From CAZWDL01 sp964632995 (GTDB lineage Bacteria; Bacteroidota; Bacteroidia; Chitinophagales; Saprospiraceae): DNA of 43,513 nt. The notes below the pieces were generated by a model. The model did no database searches. It saw nothing but the letters and a program-made list of their open reading frames with translations, and was not told the DNA's origin. The DNA lies in contig CAZWDL010000059.1 in assembly GCA_964632995.1 (NCBI GenBank), positions 1-43,513 on the forward strand. Direction: 5' to 3'. Both the position numbers and the translations under genes were made by a program. Positions 1-8,535 of the stretch are shown here, in pieces (the stretch's first letter is position 1; the number at the start of each line of letters is the position of its first letter).

Positions 1-489
1 CTAAAAAAAGCTGAAGCATGACGGAAAAAGAGGCATAAGAAAACTGAAGAATTAAATGAAACAGCCTCTAAGTCCGGCCGTATTTTCTGAAAAGGCTCAT
101 GACTTGAAAGTTGTGAATGAAAAAAGATTGAAATGGCTCCGAAAAAGAATTGGGCCTCTTCCGACCCACTGCGGGCAGAAGAACAATGATAGTTTCAACA
201 GGGGTTACGCAAATGCAGCAACACCGCTAATGGAGAACAAAGCAAAGAGTAGTAATGGAGCCTGATGGTATGTCCGTCCTGAATTACAGGATACCGGAAT
301 GAAAGATGAGAAAACAAATATATTTACTACGAGTACCCAGGAATAATTCCGGAGGTAGAAAAGAAAAGGTAAATTTCTTTCAAACCCAATCAGACAAAAC
401 ATCGAATCCCTCCTTAACCTCACTTTACCAGTTTTTTTGCTATCTTTAAGAAGGGAAATTTATACCCGCTCCCTGAAAATGAATACCAA
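1..489. other. Gene-free leader region before the GMC operon
   Basis: I see no convincing gene here. The open frames on either strand are short, rich in unlikely codon choices and resemble no family I know. A purine-rich stretch covers roughly 1-170. Just before the first gene, at 441-448, is TATCTTTA, one mismatch from the Bacteroidota -7 consensus TAnnTTTG. It could start the transcript for the gene at 490, but I do not see a matching -33 element at the usual spacing. The promoter idea is weak. Confidence 0.4.
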
Positions 490-873
490 ATGAAAAGAAG
501 AAACTTCCTAGCTGTCGCGGCGACAGGAGCATTCGTCCTCACCATCCCCGCTCTTTCCAGCTGTTTTCCTGAAATTGAATACGATGCTTCTATAGCGGAG
601 CCTCACGCGCTTTCCCATATATGGGATACAGAAAGCATCCAAATCATCGGTGAGCGCTACCGTCAGCAATTTCCCAAAGAAAACACCGAGCGATCCTTGG
701 TTCGATCGCTACTTCAAGATGTCGATACAGATAAGGCTTCTCCTGTAGAGAACATGCAACAGAAAGTCACCGAAGATTATGAATCGAAAGAGATCGTCAT
801 GATCGACGGCTGGTTGCTTTCCCTAACGGAAGCCCGGCAATGCGCACTTTTCTCTCTTCTCCAAACCAAATGA
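490..873 (+). CDS. Tat-exported lipoprotein, gluconate dehydrogenase subunit-3-like small subunit
   Basis: This is a 127-residue protein that probably acts as the small partner of the flavoprotein encoded next. The N-terminus carries a twin-arginine motif (KRRNFLA, residues 2-8), a hydrophobic stretch and a lipobox LSSC ending at Cys25, so export by Tat and lipid attachment are likely. Fully folded export fits a subunit that travels with a FAD enzyme. The C-terminal part (GWLLSLTEARQCALFSL) resembles the gluconate 2-dehydrogenase subunit 3 / DUF1223-like small proteins found beside GMC oxidoreductases; this match is from memory. The stop is 7 bp before the next ATG, so the two genes form an operon. 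Function as an assembly or electron-transfer partner is inference. Confidence 0.7.
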   Translation: MKRRNFLAVAATGAFVLTIPALSSCFPEIEYDASIAEPHALSHIWDTESIQIIGERYRQQFPKENTERSLVRSLLQDVDTDKASPVENMQQKVTEDYESKEIVMIDGWLLSLTEARQCALFSLLQTK

Positions 874-880
874 AACACTC

Positions 881-2428
881 ATGCATATTGACGCACGCAG
901 CTTGGAAAACAATTCCACCATTGAAGGTGATATCTGCATCATGGGGGCCGGCACTGCCGGTGTCAGCATCGCCCGGGATTGGATGGATACGCCCTATAAG
1001 GTGATCCTGTTGGAAGGTGGAGGCCTCGAATACGATGATGAAGTCCAGGACCTCTATAAAGGAGAGACCACCGGACAGAAATACTTTCCCCTCCGCTCCA
1101 GCCGGCTCCATTACTTTGGGGGTACGACCGGGCACTGGGCAGGCATGTGTTCTCCCTTCGACAATATTGATTTCGTCAAACGCGACTGGGTGCCGGACAG
1201 TGGATGGCCCATATTGAGGCAGGACCTCGACCCTTTTTACGCAAAGGCCCAGGAGACTTTACAGTTGGGCCCCTACCGCTATGATTTTGATTATTGGCGA
1301 AAGGAACTGCCCAACCTCCACCCCTATCCGCTGGACGGCAAAGTGATCTGGAACAAGATGTGGCAATACAGCCAGGCCCGGTTCAACCAACTTTATAAAG
1401 AAAGCGTCCTTAATGCCGACAATATCCATCTGTACACTTACGCCAATGTCGTCGATATACAGGCAAACGAGCCGGTATCGGCTATCGAGGAGGTGATTGT
1501 AAAAAACCACGCGGGCAAAACGCATCGCGTAAGGGCCAAACATTTTATCCTGGCCTGCGGGGCTATTCAAAACGCCAGAATGCTGCTGGCCTCCAATTCG
1601 CAGGCGCCGAATGGCCTGGGTAACGACAACGATGTGGTAGGCCGCTATTTTATGGAACACCTTGAAATTGCCTCGGCCGAGTTGTGGTTGCTCAAACCAT
1701 TCCCCACTGATCTTTATACCTGGGAGTTTGGCGTAACCAAGGCAAGCGCCGAACTCGGCATTACAGAAGCGGTACAGAAAAAAGAAAAAATCCTGAACGG
1801 CACGGCTTCACTTACCCCGCTCAGCTTCGCCCGGCTCGTCAGGCCGCGTATAGAAACCTGGCAGGATGAAGACCCCAGGAAAGCCATTGAAACCACCCTG
1901 GGGCACTGGAGTGAAATGGCCGAAGAAGCAGCGAAAAACGATGATGAAATACTGAACAGAGCCTTCGAACTCAACACCCGTATTGAACAGGCGCCCAATC
2001 CCAATTCCCGGATTACCATCGGGCCGGAAAAAGACGAGCTTGGCGTACCGAGCGCCAACCTGCACTGGGAACTCTCTCCCATCGATAAAAAAAGTATCCG
2101 GCGGATCTATCAAATCCTCGGACAGCAGATGGGGATAGCCGGCATCGGCCGCGTCAAATTAAATGAGTTTTTACGGGATGAAAAGGACGATCATTCCTGG
2201 CCCGACGGCACCAACGGCGGTTGGCACCACATGGGCACTACCCGGATGAGTGATAATCCCCAAAAAGGCGTCGTGGATGCGAATTGCCAGGTACACGGTA
2301 TTCAAAATTTATTCGTCGCCGGTTCCGGATGCTTCGCTACTGCCGGGGCCCCGAATCCTACGCTCACCTTGGTTGCCCTCTCTTTGAGACTGTCCGATTA
2401 TATGAAGGAACAGATGAAGGTCGGCTGA
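881..2428 (+). CDS. GMC-family FAD-dependent oxidoreductase
   Basis: This is a 515-residue glucose-methanol-choline oxidoreductase, expected to oxidise a sugar or alcohol hydroxyl using FAD. The Rossmann dinucleotide motif GAGTAGVSIA lies near residues 22-31. The GMC motif GGTTGHWAGMCSPFD follows near residue 80, and the second FAD segment LACGAIQNARMLLAS is near 225. The C-terminal catalytic region holds His449-His450 (WHHMGTTRM) and Asn492 (NPTLT), the expected His/Asn active-site pair. The protein has no signal peptide of its own; the Tat signal of the preceding small subunit could carry it across the membrane as a complex. The substrate cannot be told from sequence. The family assignment is firm; the periplasmic location is inference. 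Confidence 0.92.
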   Translation: MHIDARSLENNSTIEGDICIMGAGTAGVSIARDWMDTPYKVILLEGGGLEYDDEVQDLYKGETTGQKYFPLRSSRLHYFGGTTGHWAGMCSPFDNIDFVKRDWVPDSGWPILRQDLDPFYAKAQETLQLGPYRYDFDYWRKELPNLHPYPLDGKVIWNKMWQYSQARFNQLYKESVLNADNIHLYTYANVVDIQANEPVSAIEEVIVKNHAGKTHRVRAKHFILACGAIQNARMLLASNSQAPNGLGNDNDVVGRYFMEHLEIASAELWLLKPFPTDLYTWEFGVTKASAELGITEAVQKKEKILNGTASLTPLSFARLVRPRIETWQDEDPRKAIETTLGHWSEMAEEAAKNDDEILNRAFELNTRIEQAPNPNSRITIGPEKDELGVPSANLHWELSPIDKKSIRRIYQILGQQMGIAGIGRVKLNEFLRDEKDDHSWPDGTNGGWHHMGTTRMSDNPQKGVVDANCQVHGIQNLFVAGSGCFATAGAPNPTLTLVALSLRLSDYMKEQMKVG

Positions 2429-2446
2429 AATTCACTACAAACAGTA

Positions 2447-2500
2447 GACCTCTCCGACTATGTCGGCCGAAGCCGGCTTCGTCGGACGGAGGCCGAGGTC
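2447..2500. repeat. Nested dyad-symmetry element after the GMC gene
   Basis: Three nested inverted repeats share one centre: GACCTC/GAGGTC at 2447-2452 and 2495-2500, TCCGAC/GTCGGA at 2453-2458 and 2481-2486, and the 12-bp palindrome GAAGCCGGCTTC at 2469-2480. The element lies between the convergent GMC and outer-membrane genes. It could be a REP-like element or a bidirectional transcription stop. A small CTAAA/TTTAG hairpin followed by six A residues comes directly after (2501-2520). Confidence 0.5.
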
Positions 2501-2582
2501 CTAAAGCAGTTTAGAAAAAATTCGGGATGACTCATGTTTTCCTTCTCCGGCCACCGAAATGATTTCCTTGCGCTGAGCGACG

Positions 2583-5015
2583 TCAATTCACTCGCCGTCG
2601 CTCTTCCTCCGAGCCGGTGCTCCGGTTTTCGCGCAGCGCCTTGACCTTCTTATTTCCAAAACTTCGGGTATAGGTCAGCCTCAGGATACGGGTTTCGAGA
2701 ATAAAATCCATGTTTGTATTCAAATCCTGTTCGGGGATGGTCGTTTCAAAGCGCATGGTATTGGTACGAAACAGATCGCTCCAACTCAACCGGAGCCGGC
2801 TATTATCGGCAAAAGCCTTCTGCAGACCGATCGTCACCTCGCCAAAGGCACGGCGCTTCATGTAACCGAATAAGAGCAGACTGTTGTAAAAGGCGGAAAG
2901 CTCAAAGGTAAAACCGGCAGGTAGCAGAAAACTCTGACTGGTATTCAGTCGCACGCTCTTTTGCCGGAAGGCGATGCTTTCCTCTCCGAAGTCTGCCTGG
3001 CTTTTCTGCCACATAAAAAAGGCGCCGTTTTGCATTTCCCACCATTTAGAGATATATACCGGAAAAGAGAGGGTTGCCGTTAAGGTATTGAGAAAGTCGA
3101 GGTTTTCGGGACGACTGACCTGTGTGTTTGTCTCGGCATCTATCGTAGGCTGCCAGTTGGCGATCGCCTCGTTCTCATGACTGTAACTCAGCGAGAACAG
3201 CAGGTTCTTGTGCTGGTAATCCGCCTTAACCGCATCAGTAAAACTGGGTTGCAAAGCTACATTTCCGGAAATAAAGGTATTGGGATCCAGAAAGATAACA
3301 TAGGGAGCCAGCTCATTGAATTTCGGACGGTTGATGCGCCGGTTGTAAGCCAGTTGGAAGCGGTTGCTTTCATTGAACTGATAGGATAAATTGAGGGTAG
3401 GGAAAAGGCTGCCGTAGCGCCGGTCTATGATCTCTTTTTCTTCCACGGACCCGAGATTGGAATAGGTGTATTCAAAGCGAAGGCTCAGTATCATATCGAG
3501 CCGTTCGTTGGCCTGATACTGCATGGAAGCGTAGGCTGCTCCTATATTTTCTTCCAGATTATATTGCTGGGTAAACTTAGGGTCCGTCATCCAATCCTGT
3601 TGCTGCTTCCTTTCCAGGGTCACGTCGTTTTCAAACGTTGCAAAAATCCCCTTCAATCCTGCTTCGAGATTCATCTGGTCTCCGATTTTAGCGGAATAGT
3701 TCGCTCTGCTCACCCAAATATGGATCGGCGTAAGGCGGTTTATACGGATCTGTTCTTCGAGGAGGAAATTGCCCTGCGCATCACTGTTCTCGTTGATGTA
3801 ACCCTCCGGGTTGTCATTGAAATAGTACAGATAATCAAAATCGAGGGCCAGGGTGTGATTTGAAGACCAGGTATGTTGGAGATTCAGGTTGGTCATGAGG
3901 TGCTTCCAGTAGTTGTGCTCCGTGTTCCGCACGCGCCAGCTATTGTCAGGCTCACCATCTTGTTGTACATCTATATTACTAAAGGCATCCAGATTAAAGT
4001 CGTTGGCGTAGCCCGAAACGATCGCCCCGATCACTGTCTGATCGCTCAACTGATAATCGAGTCCCAACCGGGCATTGTGAGAGGGGACCTTGGCATCCCG
4101 GTCGGAAAAGGCGATGGTTTCGGTTTCGGTCCCCTGAAAATCCACCATCCGGGAATTCTGAGCCGTTTGCCGGGTAAAATCCCGGAGGAAGGCATAATTC
4201 CCATAGAGATTCAACTTTCCTGTGCGATGATTGAGCTGAATATTGCCGCCGTATTTTTCCCGCTCACCGTAGCCGGCGATAAGTGAAAAAGAGCCGTTTG
4301 TTCCCTGTAAGTTGCTTTGCTTCAGGACAATATTGATATACCCGGCATCCCCTTCCGCATCGAATCGAGCCGGCGGAGTAGTGATCAACTCCACCTTCTC
4401 CAAATTGTCAGCGGGCAGGCTACTCAACATCTGTATGGCGGCTTCCACCGGCATGCGGCTTTCCTTACCGTTGATCATCAGGACCACGCCGCTCTTACCA
4501 CTCATCATGATGGTGTTATTGCTGCGATTGACCACCACCCCCGGCGACTTTTCCAGGATTTCCAGCGCCGATCCGCCCGAGGCGACGATGCTGTTTTCCA
4601 CGTTGACGACCAGGCGGTCCATTTGCTGTTCGTAAAGCGGCTTTCTGGCCGTAACTTTCACTTCCGACAGCTGGGTGACGTCTTCCTCCAGGAGGATTGG
4701 CTCCAGTCGTATTTGTTCATGCTCAGTCTGAACCTGAAAGAATACATAACGAGTCTTATAACCCAGCATACTGGCGGCAAGCAAAAAATTTCCGGTTGAC
4801 TCGATATCCAGTTGAAAAGTTCCGGATTCTGATGCTACAATTCCCTTGATCAGTGAAGAATCAGCAGGCTCCAGTAATAGCACATTAGCAAAAGCCAGGG
4901 GGACACCTTCTTTGTCCACTATTTTTCCGGACAATTCAGTGGCAGCTTCAAGTAAGGCAAAGGGCAGGCACAGTAGAAAAGACCATAAAATAGCCTTTCT
5001 TCCATTTGTTTTCAT
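2583..5015 (-). CDS. TonB-receptor-like outer-membrane beta-barrel protein
   Basis: This is an 810-residue outer-membrane protein. Residues 1-24 form a signal peptide. Residues ~26-105 are a carboxypeptidase-regulatory-like domain (LSGKIVDKEGVPLAFANVLL), the usual N-terminal extension of Bacteroidota receptors. Residues ~130-230 are a plug domain ending in VELITTPPARFDAEGDAGYI, typical of the 'outer membrane beta-barrel protein' family (Pfam OMP_b-brl_3). The rest is a repeated amphipathic beta-strand pattern ending in LRLTYTRSFGNKK. There is no SusD-like neighbour, so this is not a classic polysaccharide locus. The ligand is unknown. It faces the GMC operon tail to tail and has its own upstream region (5016-5146). 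Confidence 0.88.
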   Translation of the reverse strand: MKTNGRKAILWSFLLCLPFALLEAATELSGKIVDKEGVPLAFANVLLLEPADSSLIKGIVASESGTFQLDIESTGNFLLAASMLGYKTRYVFFQVQTEHEQIRLEPILLEEDVTQLSEVKVTARKPLYEQQMDRLVVNVENSIVASGGSALEILEKSPGVVVNRSNNTIMMSGKSGVVLMINGKESRMPVEAAIQMLSSLPADNLEKVELITTPPARFDAEGDAGYINIVLKQSNLQGTNGSFSLIAGYGEREKYGGNIQLNHRTGKLNLYGNYAFLRDFTRQTAQNSRMVDFQGTETETIAFSDRDAKVPSHNARLGLDYQLSDQTVIGAIVSGYANDFNLDAFSNIDVQQDGEPDNSWRVRNTEHNYWKHLMTNLNLQHTWSSNHTLALDFDYLYYFNDNPEGYINENSDAQGNFLLEEQIRINRLTPIHIWVSRANYSAKIGDQMNLEAGLKGIFATFENDVTLERKQQQDWMTDPKFTQQYNLEENIGAAYASMQYQANERLDMILSLRFEYTYSNLGSVEEKEIIDRRYGSLFPTLNLSYQFNESNRFQLAYNRRINRPKFNELAPYVIFLDPNTFISGNVALQPSFTDAVKADYQHKNLLFSLSYSHENEAIANWQPTIDAETNTQVSRPENLDFLNTLTATLSFPVYISKWWEMQNGAFFMWQKSQADFGEESIAFRQKSVRLNTSQSFLLPAGFTFELSAFYNSLLLFGYMKRRAFGEVTIGLQKAFADNSRLRLSWSDLFRTNTMRFETTIPEQDLNTNMDFILETRILRLTYTRSFGNKKVKALRENRSTGSEEERRRVN

Positions 5016-5146
5016 AAGGTTTGGGTTAAAGTCAACATCCAGTATGAGAAGAGGATATCGACAATACTGAAATCACCAATAAGATAGCAATTTATTGTAA
5101 ATCATTCAATTAAGTGAGTAGTCGGATAATATTAATTAAAGTTTAG

Positions 5147-5799
5147 ATGGAAAAAGAGGTGGCCAAACCTATTCACCAGGAGATGATTAACATGGGCAAG
5201 CAGGAAGCCTGGTACTTATTCGCGATTCCCTTCCCCGGGGGTACGAATGCCGAATATCACTACGCCACCGTCCGGATTTTCAGCTCGCCGGAACAACTGG
5301 AAAGTCCTGGAAACTTCGGAGCGGCCATGGAAAAAGCCCATCCCGGAGGTGATATGGAAGAAATGATGGACAGAGTGTGGAAGACCCACGACCTGGTCAA
5401 AACCCATCGCCTGTTCAGTTGGGAGAACTTCTCAGCTGATGATCTGGAAGCACCATCCTCCATCCTGCAGGTGGTTTATTTTAAAAAGAAGATGCTTACC
5501 AGCAGATGGAACGGGAGGTATACCACCCCATGCATAAAAAGGAAATTGAAAAAGGCAGACGCGTTGGCTGGGAGGGCTGGGCGCTGAATGCCCTCTGGGG
5601 CAGCAGCCAGGCTTATACTCATATTGCCGTTGATATGTATAAAGACTGGGAGCAATATACCAGCCCCAGTATTGAAGGTCTGCTGGAGGAGGTCCATCCG
5701 GGAAAAACCCAGGAGGAACTGACTGAAATATTCACCAATACGGCCGACCTGGTCAATCTGGAAGAGTGGCGGCTGGTCGATTTCGCTGTAAAACAGTAA
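5147..5799 (+). pseudogene. Decayed secreted protein with tandem repeat domains, frameshifted and lacking its 5' end
   Basis: Two open frames encode consecutive copies of one domain. The first copy (from 5147) has EVAKPIHQEMINMGKQEAWYL. The second (in the frame ending at 5799) has EREVYHPMHKKEIEKGRRVGWE. They are joined by a frame change around the A-rich stretch 5483-5490, where one extra base would give a continuous VVYFKK-DAYQQMEREVY reading. The first copy begins inside the domain: the signal peptide and the leading strand seen in related Bacteroidota proteins are missing, and upstream DNA does not supply them. This is a broken gene of unknown function. The 1-bp shift alone could be a sequencing error, but the missing 5' end could not. 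Confidence 0.65.
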
Positions 5800-5800
5800 A

Positions 5801-6043
5801 GACACCGGCACCTTACAATACGATTGGTTCTTCAACGAAAATCAAAGCGAATGTCAGGTTCGCGAGCGCTACCGGGATTCGGATGCTGTAATAGAACATA
5901 TGATTAACCTGGGAGAAAACATGAGCCGGCTCATCTCCATCGCAGATATGAGCGTAGGAGTGTACGGCACACCTTCCGAAAAGCTGTTGCAGGCCGCACA
6001 GGGTATGGATATGAAAGTCTATAGTTTTTTCCAGAAAATGTGA
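5801..6043 (+). pseudogene. C-terminal remnant of an antibiotic-biosynthesis-monooxygenase (ABM) domain protein
   Basis: In the frame beginning at 5801 the DNA reads DTGTLQYDWFFNENQSECQV and continues to a stop at 6041-6043 ending VYSFFQKM. This is the C-terminal three quarters of a small quinol-monooxygenase-like (ABM) protein, recognised by the DTGTLQYDWFFN and VRERYRDSDAVIEHM segments. A stop at 5789 closes the frame just upstream and no start codon precedes the conserved part, so the first ~25 residues are gone. It lies 2 bp after the preceding pseudogene, which suggests one deletion removed the 3' neighbour of one gene and the 5' end of the other. Confidence 0.6.
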
Positions 6044-6074
6044 TGCATTTGATTGGCAGGAGGGCTATAGTTCG

Positions 6075-6107
6075 ATTGACGGGGTGACTCGGAGTCACCC
6101 CGTCAAT
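6075..6107. terminator. Perfect 15-bp hairpin after the decayed genes
   Basis: A 15-bp perfect inverted repeat (ATTGACGGGGTGACT with its complement) surrounds a 3-base loop. It is followed by TTGCAGAAATTTAC, not a clean U-run, so it is either a weak intrinsic terminator or a mobile palindrome. The core TCACCCCGTCAA recurs at 23290-23301. Confidence 0.55.
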
Positions 6108-6120
6108 TTGCAGAAATTTA

Positions 6121-6138
6121 CTTTTCGGAGTAAACTCA
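6121..6138 (+). repeat. Solo copy of an 18-bp dispersed repeat
   Basis: The 18-mer CTTTTCGGAGTAAACTCA here is the exact reverse complement of 10675-10692 and differs by two bases from 10787-10804. The latter two are the ends of a small element; here only one end is present. Confidence 0.7.
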
Positions 6139-6157
6139 TGGCTTAATGGGTTCATCG

Positions 6158-6427
6158 CTAAAACACCAGATTCGGATCCTCCCCCGCCCACTCCTCGTCC
6201 TGCCAGAAGAAGCCGCGCAGGTGGCCGGGCTGGTACAGCGGCAGATCCGCTTCGTGGGGGTACCCATAATTCAATGGCGAGTAGGAAGCTGCCGCTCGGG
6301 TGTTCGATTCCGAAAAGCGCCAGGGCAAGCGACGATAGGGACTCGCCGCCTCCCTGTGCTCGAAAATGCTCGGATACGATGTTTTTGTTCTCCTGCCGGT
6401 CTTGTCCTTGGTGTTGAGCAGACTCAT
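6158..6427 (-). CDS. Small protein of unknown family
   Basis: An open frame of 90 codons from ATG at 6427 (107 from GTG at 6481) ends at 6158. Codon choice resembles neighbouring genes (CTG, AAC, ACC, GGC). The protein has no membrane segment or signal peptide. It is rich in aromatic and charged residues near its end (LYQPGHLRGFFWQDEEWAG). I do not recognise it. A good -7 promoter box on the same strand lies just upstream (6490-6497), which argues that it is expressed. It could also be the tail of a degraded gene. Confidence 0.4.
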   Translation of the reverse strand: MSLLNTKDKTGRRTKTSYPSIFEHREAASPYRRLPWRFSESNTRAAASYSPLNYGYPHEADLPLYQPGHLRGFFWQDEEWAGEDPNLVF

Positions 6428-6489
6428 GGATTGGGATTTCGTTAGCAGCATTACGTTGAAATCTGTCCTCAATATACGCACATTGATGT

Positions 6490-6497
6490 CAAAAATA
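6490..6497 (-). promoter_or_regulatory. Bacteroidota -7 promoter box TATTTTTG
   Basis: On the minus strand the sequence reads TTGTATTTTTGACATC, a full match to TAnnTTTG. A start site about 7 bases downstream would fall near 6483, so transcription would begin next to the GTG at 6481. The upstream -33 region is T-rich (TTTTTTTTATT) without a clear TTTG. Confidence 0.45.
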
Positions 6498-6546
6498 CAA
6501 CTATTTAATAAAAAAAATTATTAACGTAACTTTTTTGATTACAAAA

Positions 6547-8355
6547 TTATTTTTTAATCCCGATCAACCCGCGCACCGCCTCCAATTCCGCATCCACGCC
6601 CCGGGCGATTTGCTCAGGTGTTGATTGCACCGCTACGTCGGGCAGCACCCCGCGGTCGGGCTGCCCGGTCAGCGGGAAAGTAGCCATGAGGGGGATATCC
6701 ACCTCGATGCCGGTGTTAGGGAGTGACAGCATGAACATCATGCCGCCGTTGATGCCGCGACGGCTGCCGCCGGTGTCCCGGCCGACTAATGTTGCCAGCT
6801 CTTTTTCCTTAAGCTCCCTGGCGAGGTAAAAGGTCGCCGAACTGTTAGCGGCGTCGATCAGGAGGAAGACTTTTCCTTTAAAGGTCTTTTTACTTCCCCG
6901 CAGCGTTTGGCCGGAGAAATCATCCCCTTTCCATTTGTAGAAGCCGCCGCCCGCAGGTTCCACGCGGTTGCTAAGATCGAAGTAGGCCTCGTCCCAGGTG
7001 CGTAGATGCGGCCGCAGCGCCTCCGGGACGGTCCGGTAGCGCAGCAGCGTTTTCTGTCCGTTGAGCTCCAGCGTCCCGGATACGAGATAGCGCGCCAGTT
7101 CGGCGATCACTTCATCGGCGCCGCCCTCGTTGCCCCGGATGTCAATGACCAGATTGGGGACGGACTGCTTATCCAGTTCGCGGAAAGCATCCTTCAGAAA
7201 AGACTTCCAGTCCATCTGCATGTTCCAGGTAACGAAGCTGCCGAGACGCAGATAGCCCAGCTGCTTATCCATAACCTGAAAAGACCAGAGGTCGTCGTAG
7301 CTTTCCGGCAGATCGCCGTAGCGCTGCTGCAGGACTTCGCGACGAGCGTTACGATCTATGGCCTGCACCTGAGCCTCGAAGGGTACCTTCGCACTGTAAG
7401 CACGGGCTTTGATCCGGTAGGCGCCGTTCTCGGGCGGAAAAAGCAGCGGAAAATAAACATCGAAGGCTTCGTACTGTCCGTAACCCTGCACCTGCAGGTC
7501 GTAGAGGCGCTTGGCGTCGTTGCTTCCATCTGCTTTGACCAGATTTTTCAATTGTTTGAGGATGTCGGCAATGGATATGCCGTTGATGGCCAGAACTTCC
7601 GTGCCGCGCCGGAAGCGATCATCCGCTGAGGCGTTTTGGGTAATCCAGATTCTCTGATCTACAATGCGAAAGGCGAAGGGCAGTTTATCGGGCCGCTCCA
7701 GCACTTCCTGCCGGACGACGGGGCCCTGGTTCCAAAAATTGGCGTAAGTATGGCCGCAGCGGATTTTGGCCAGCAGTTCCGAAATCGCTGCATAGGCTTG
7801 CCTCAGGTCGAGACCGCCGGATATTTTTTGTTCCAGCTCCTGAAAATGACGCTCGATATCCGCCGGGGTATTGTAGCGGTACAAACCGGGATGCAAAGCC
7901 TCCAGCGCCTGCCGGAGAACACTTAAATCCTCTTGGAACTGATCCCCTGAGAAGTTTGTCAGCCGATCGCGAACGGCTTCGGAGAAAGGTTCTGTCTTAT
8001 TCCATTGATGAACGGGTAAAGTAATCAATCCTTCCTCCAGGATCAACATCCGGTTACCCGCCGTTTCGAGCTCCCAGGTGATCTCTCCACTGACGAATTT
8101 GTATTCCAGCAGGGTGGAAGTCTCCACAGCAGCGAAATCTACCTGCCCGGAATAGATGCCGTCTCCGTCGGGATCGCTGAGGGGAAAAGTATTCTCCCAG
8201 GAGAGCGGCGCGAGATTTCCCCGTATGCCGACGGGGGCCTCCGCCTCTACCCCATTCATGTCTACCTGGAACAGCACCTGCTGCCCGGCAAGGGAAGTGT
8301 TGAATAATACAAAAAGCAGTGCAAGTACGATGAAAAAATAACTGGATGATTTCAT
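6547..8355 (-). CDS. S41-family (C-terminal-processing-like) peptidase with N-terminal starch-binding-like domain
   Basis: This is a 602-residue secreted protein. The start was placed at ATG 8355 because it gives a clean signal peptide (MKSSSYFFIVLALLFVLFNT); the open frame reaches 8436. After the signal, residues ~25-120 read like a CBM20-type beta-sandwich (QVLFQVDMNGV, PLSDPDGDGIYSG). The tail-specific protease part follows: a helical start (LSVLRQALEALHPGLYRY), then NLVIDIRGNEGGADEVIAEL, then the nucleophile segment ANSSATFYLARELKEK near residue 510, then GRDTGGSRRGINGG. The serine of SSATF is the expected catalytic Ser. The binding domain suggests anchoring to a glycan, but the substrate is unknown. 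The next gene upstream is a membrane-bound regulator on the same strand. Confidence 0.82.
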   Translation of the reverse strand: MKSSSYFFIVLALLFVLFNTSLAGQQVLFQVDMNGVEAEAPVGIRGNLAPLSWENTFPLSDPDGDGIYSGQVDFAAVETSTLLEYKFVSGEITWELETAGNRMLILEEGLITLPVHQWNKTEPFSEAVRDRLTNFSGDQFQEDLSVLRQALEALHPGLYRYNTPADIERHFQELEQKISGGLDLRQAYAAISELLAKIRCGHTYANFWNQGPVVRQEVLERPDKLPFAFRIVDQRIWITQNASADDRFRRGTEVLAINGISIADILKQLKNLVKADGSNDAKRLYDLQVQGYGQYEAFDVYFPLLFPPENGAYRIKARAYSAKVPFEAQVQAIDRNARREVLQQRYGDLPESYDDLWSFQVMDKQLGYLRLGSFVTWNMQMDWKSFLKDAFRELDKQSVPNLVIDIRGNEGGADEVIAELARYLVSGTLELNGQKTLLRYRTVPEALRPHLRTWDEAYFDLSNRVEPAGGGFYKWKGDDFSGQTLRGSKKTFKGKVFLLIDAANSSATFYLARELKEKELATLVGRDTGGSRRGINGGMMFMLSLPNTGIEVDIPLMATFPLTGQPDRGVLPDVAVQSTPEQIARGVDAELEAVRGLIGIKK

Positions 8356-8535
8356 AGGAAAAGTTTTATTAGAAATAAGCGGAATTGGGTTTTGTTGTCC
8401 GAAAAATGCAGGAACAGAGGCGGAAGAGCGCTGCAAATGATGATTTGAACCGTGAATTGAAGTGGGATGATCAGGCTGCGAGGTGGAATGGGCGGGCGTA
8501 AGTCGGAAATGCTATTCCCGGCGGGATAATACGTA

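Noticed and set aside
56..265. 69-codon open frame at the window start
   Set aside because: No family, poor codon use, contradicted by an overlapping frame of similar length on the other strand.
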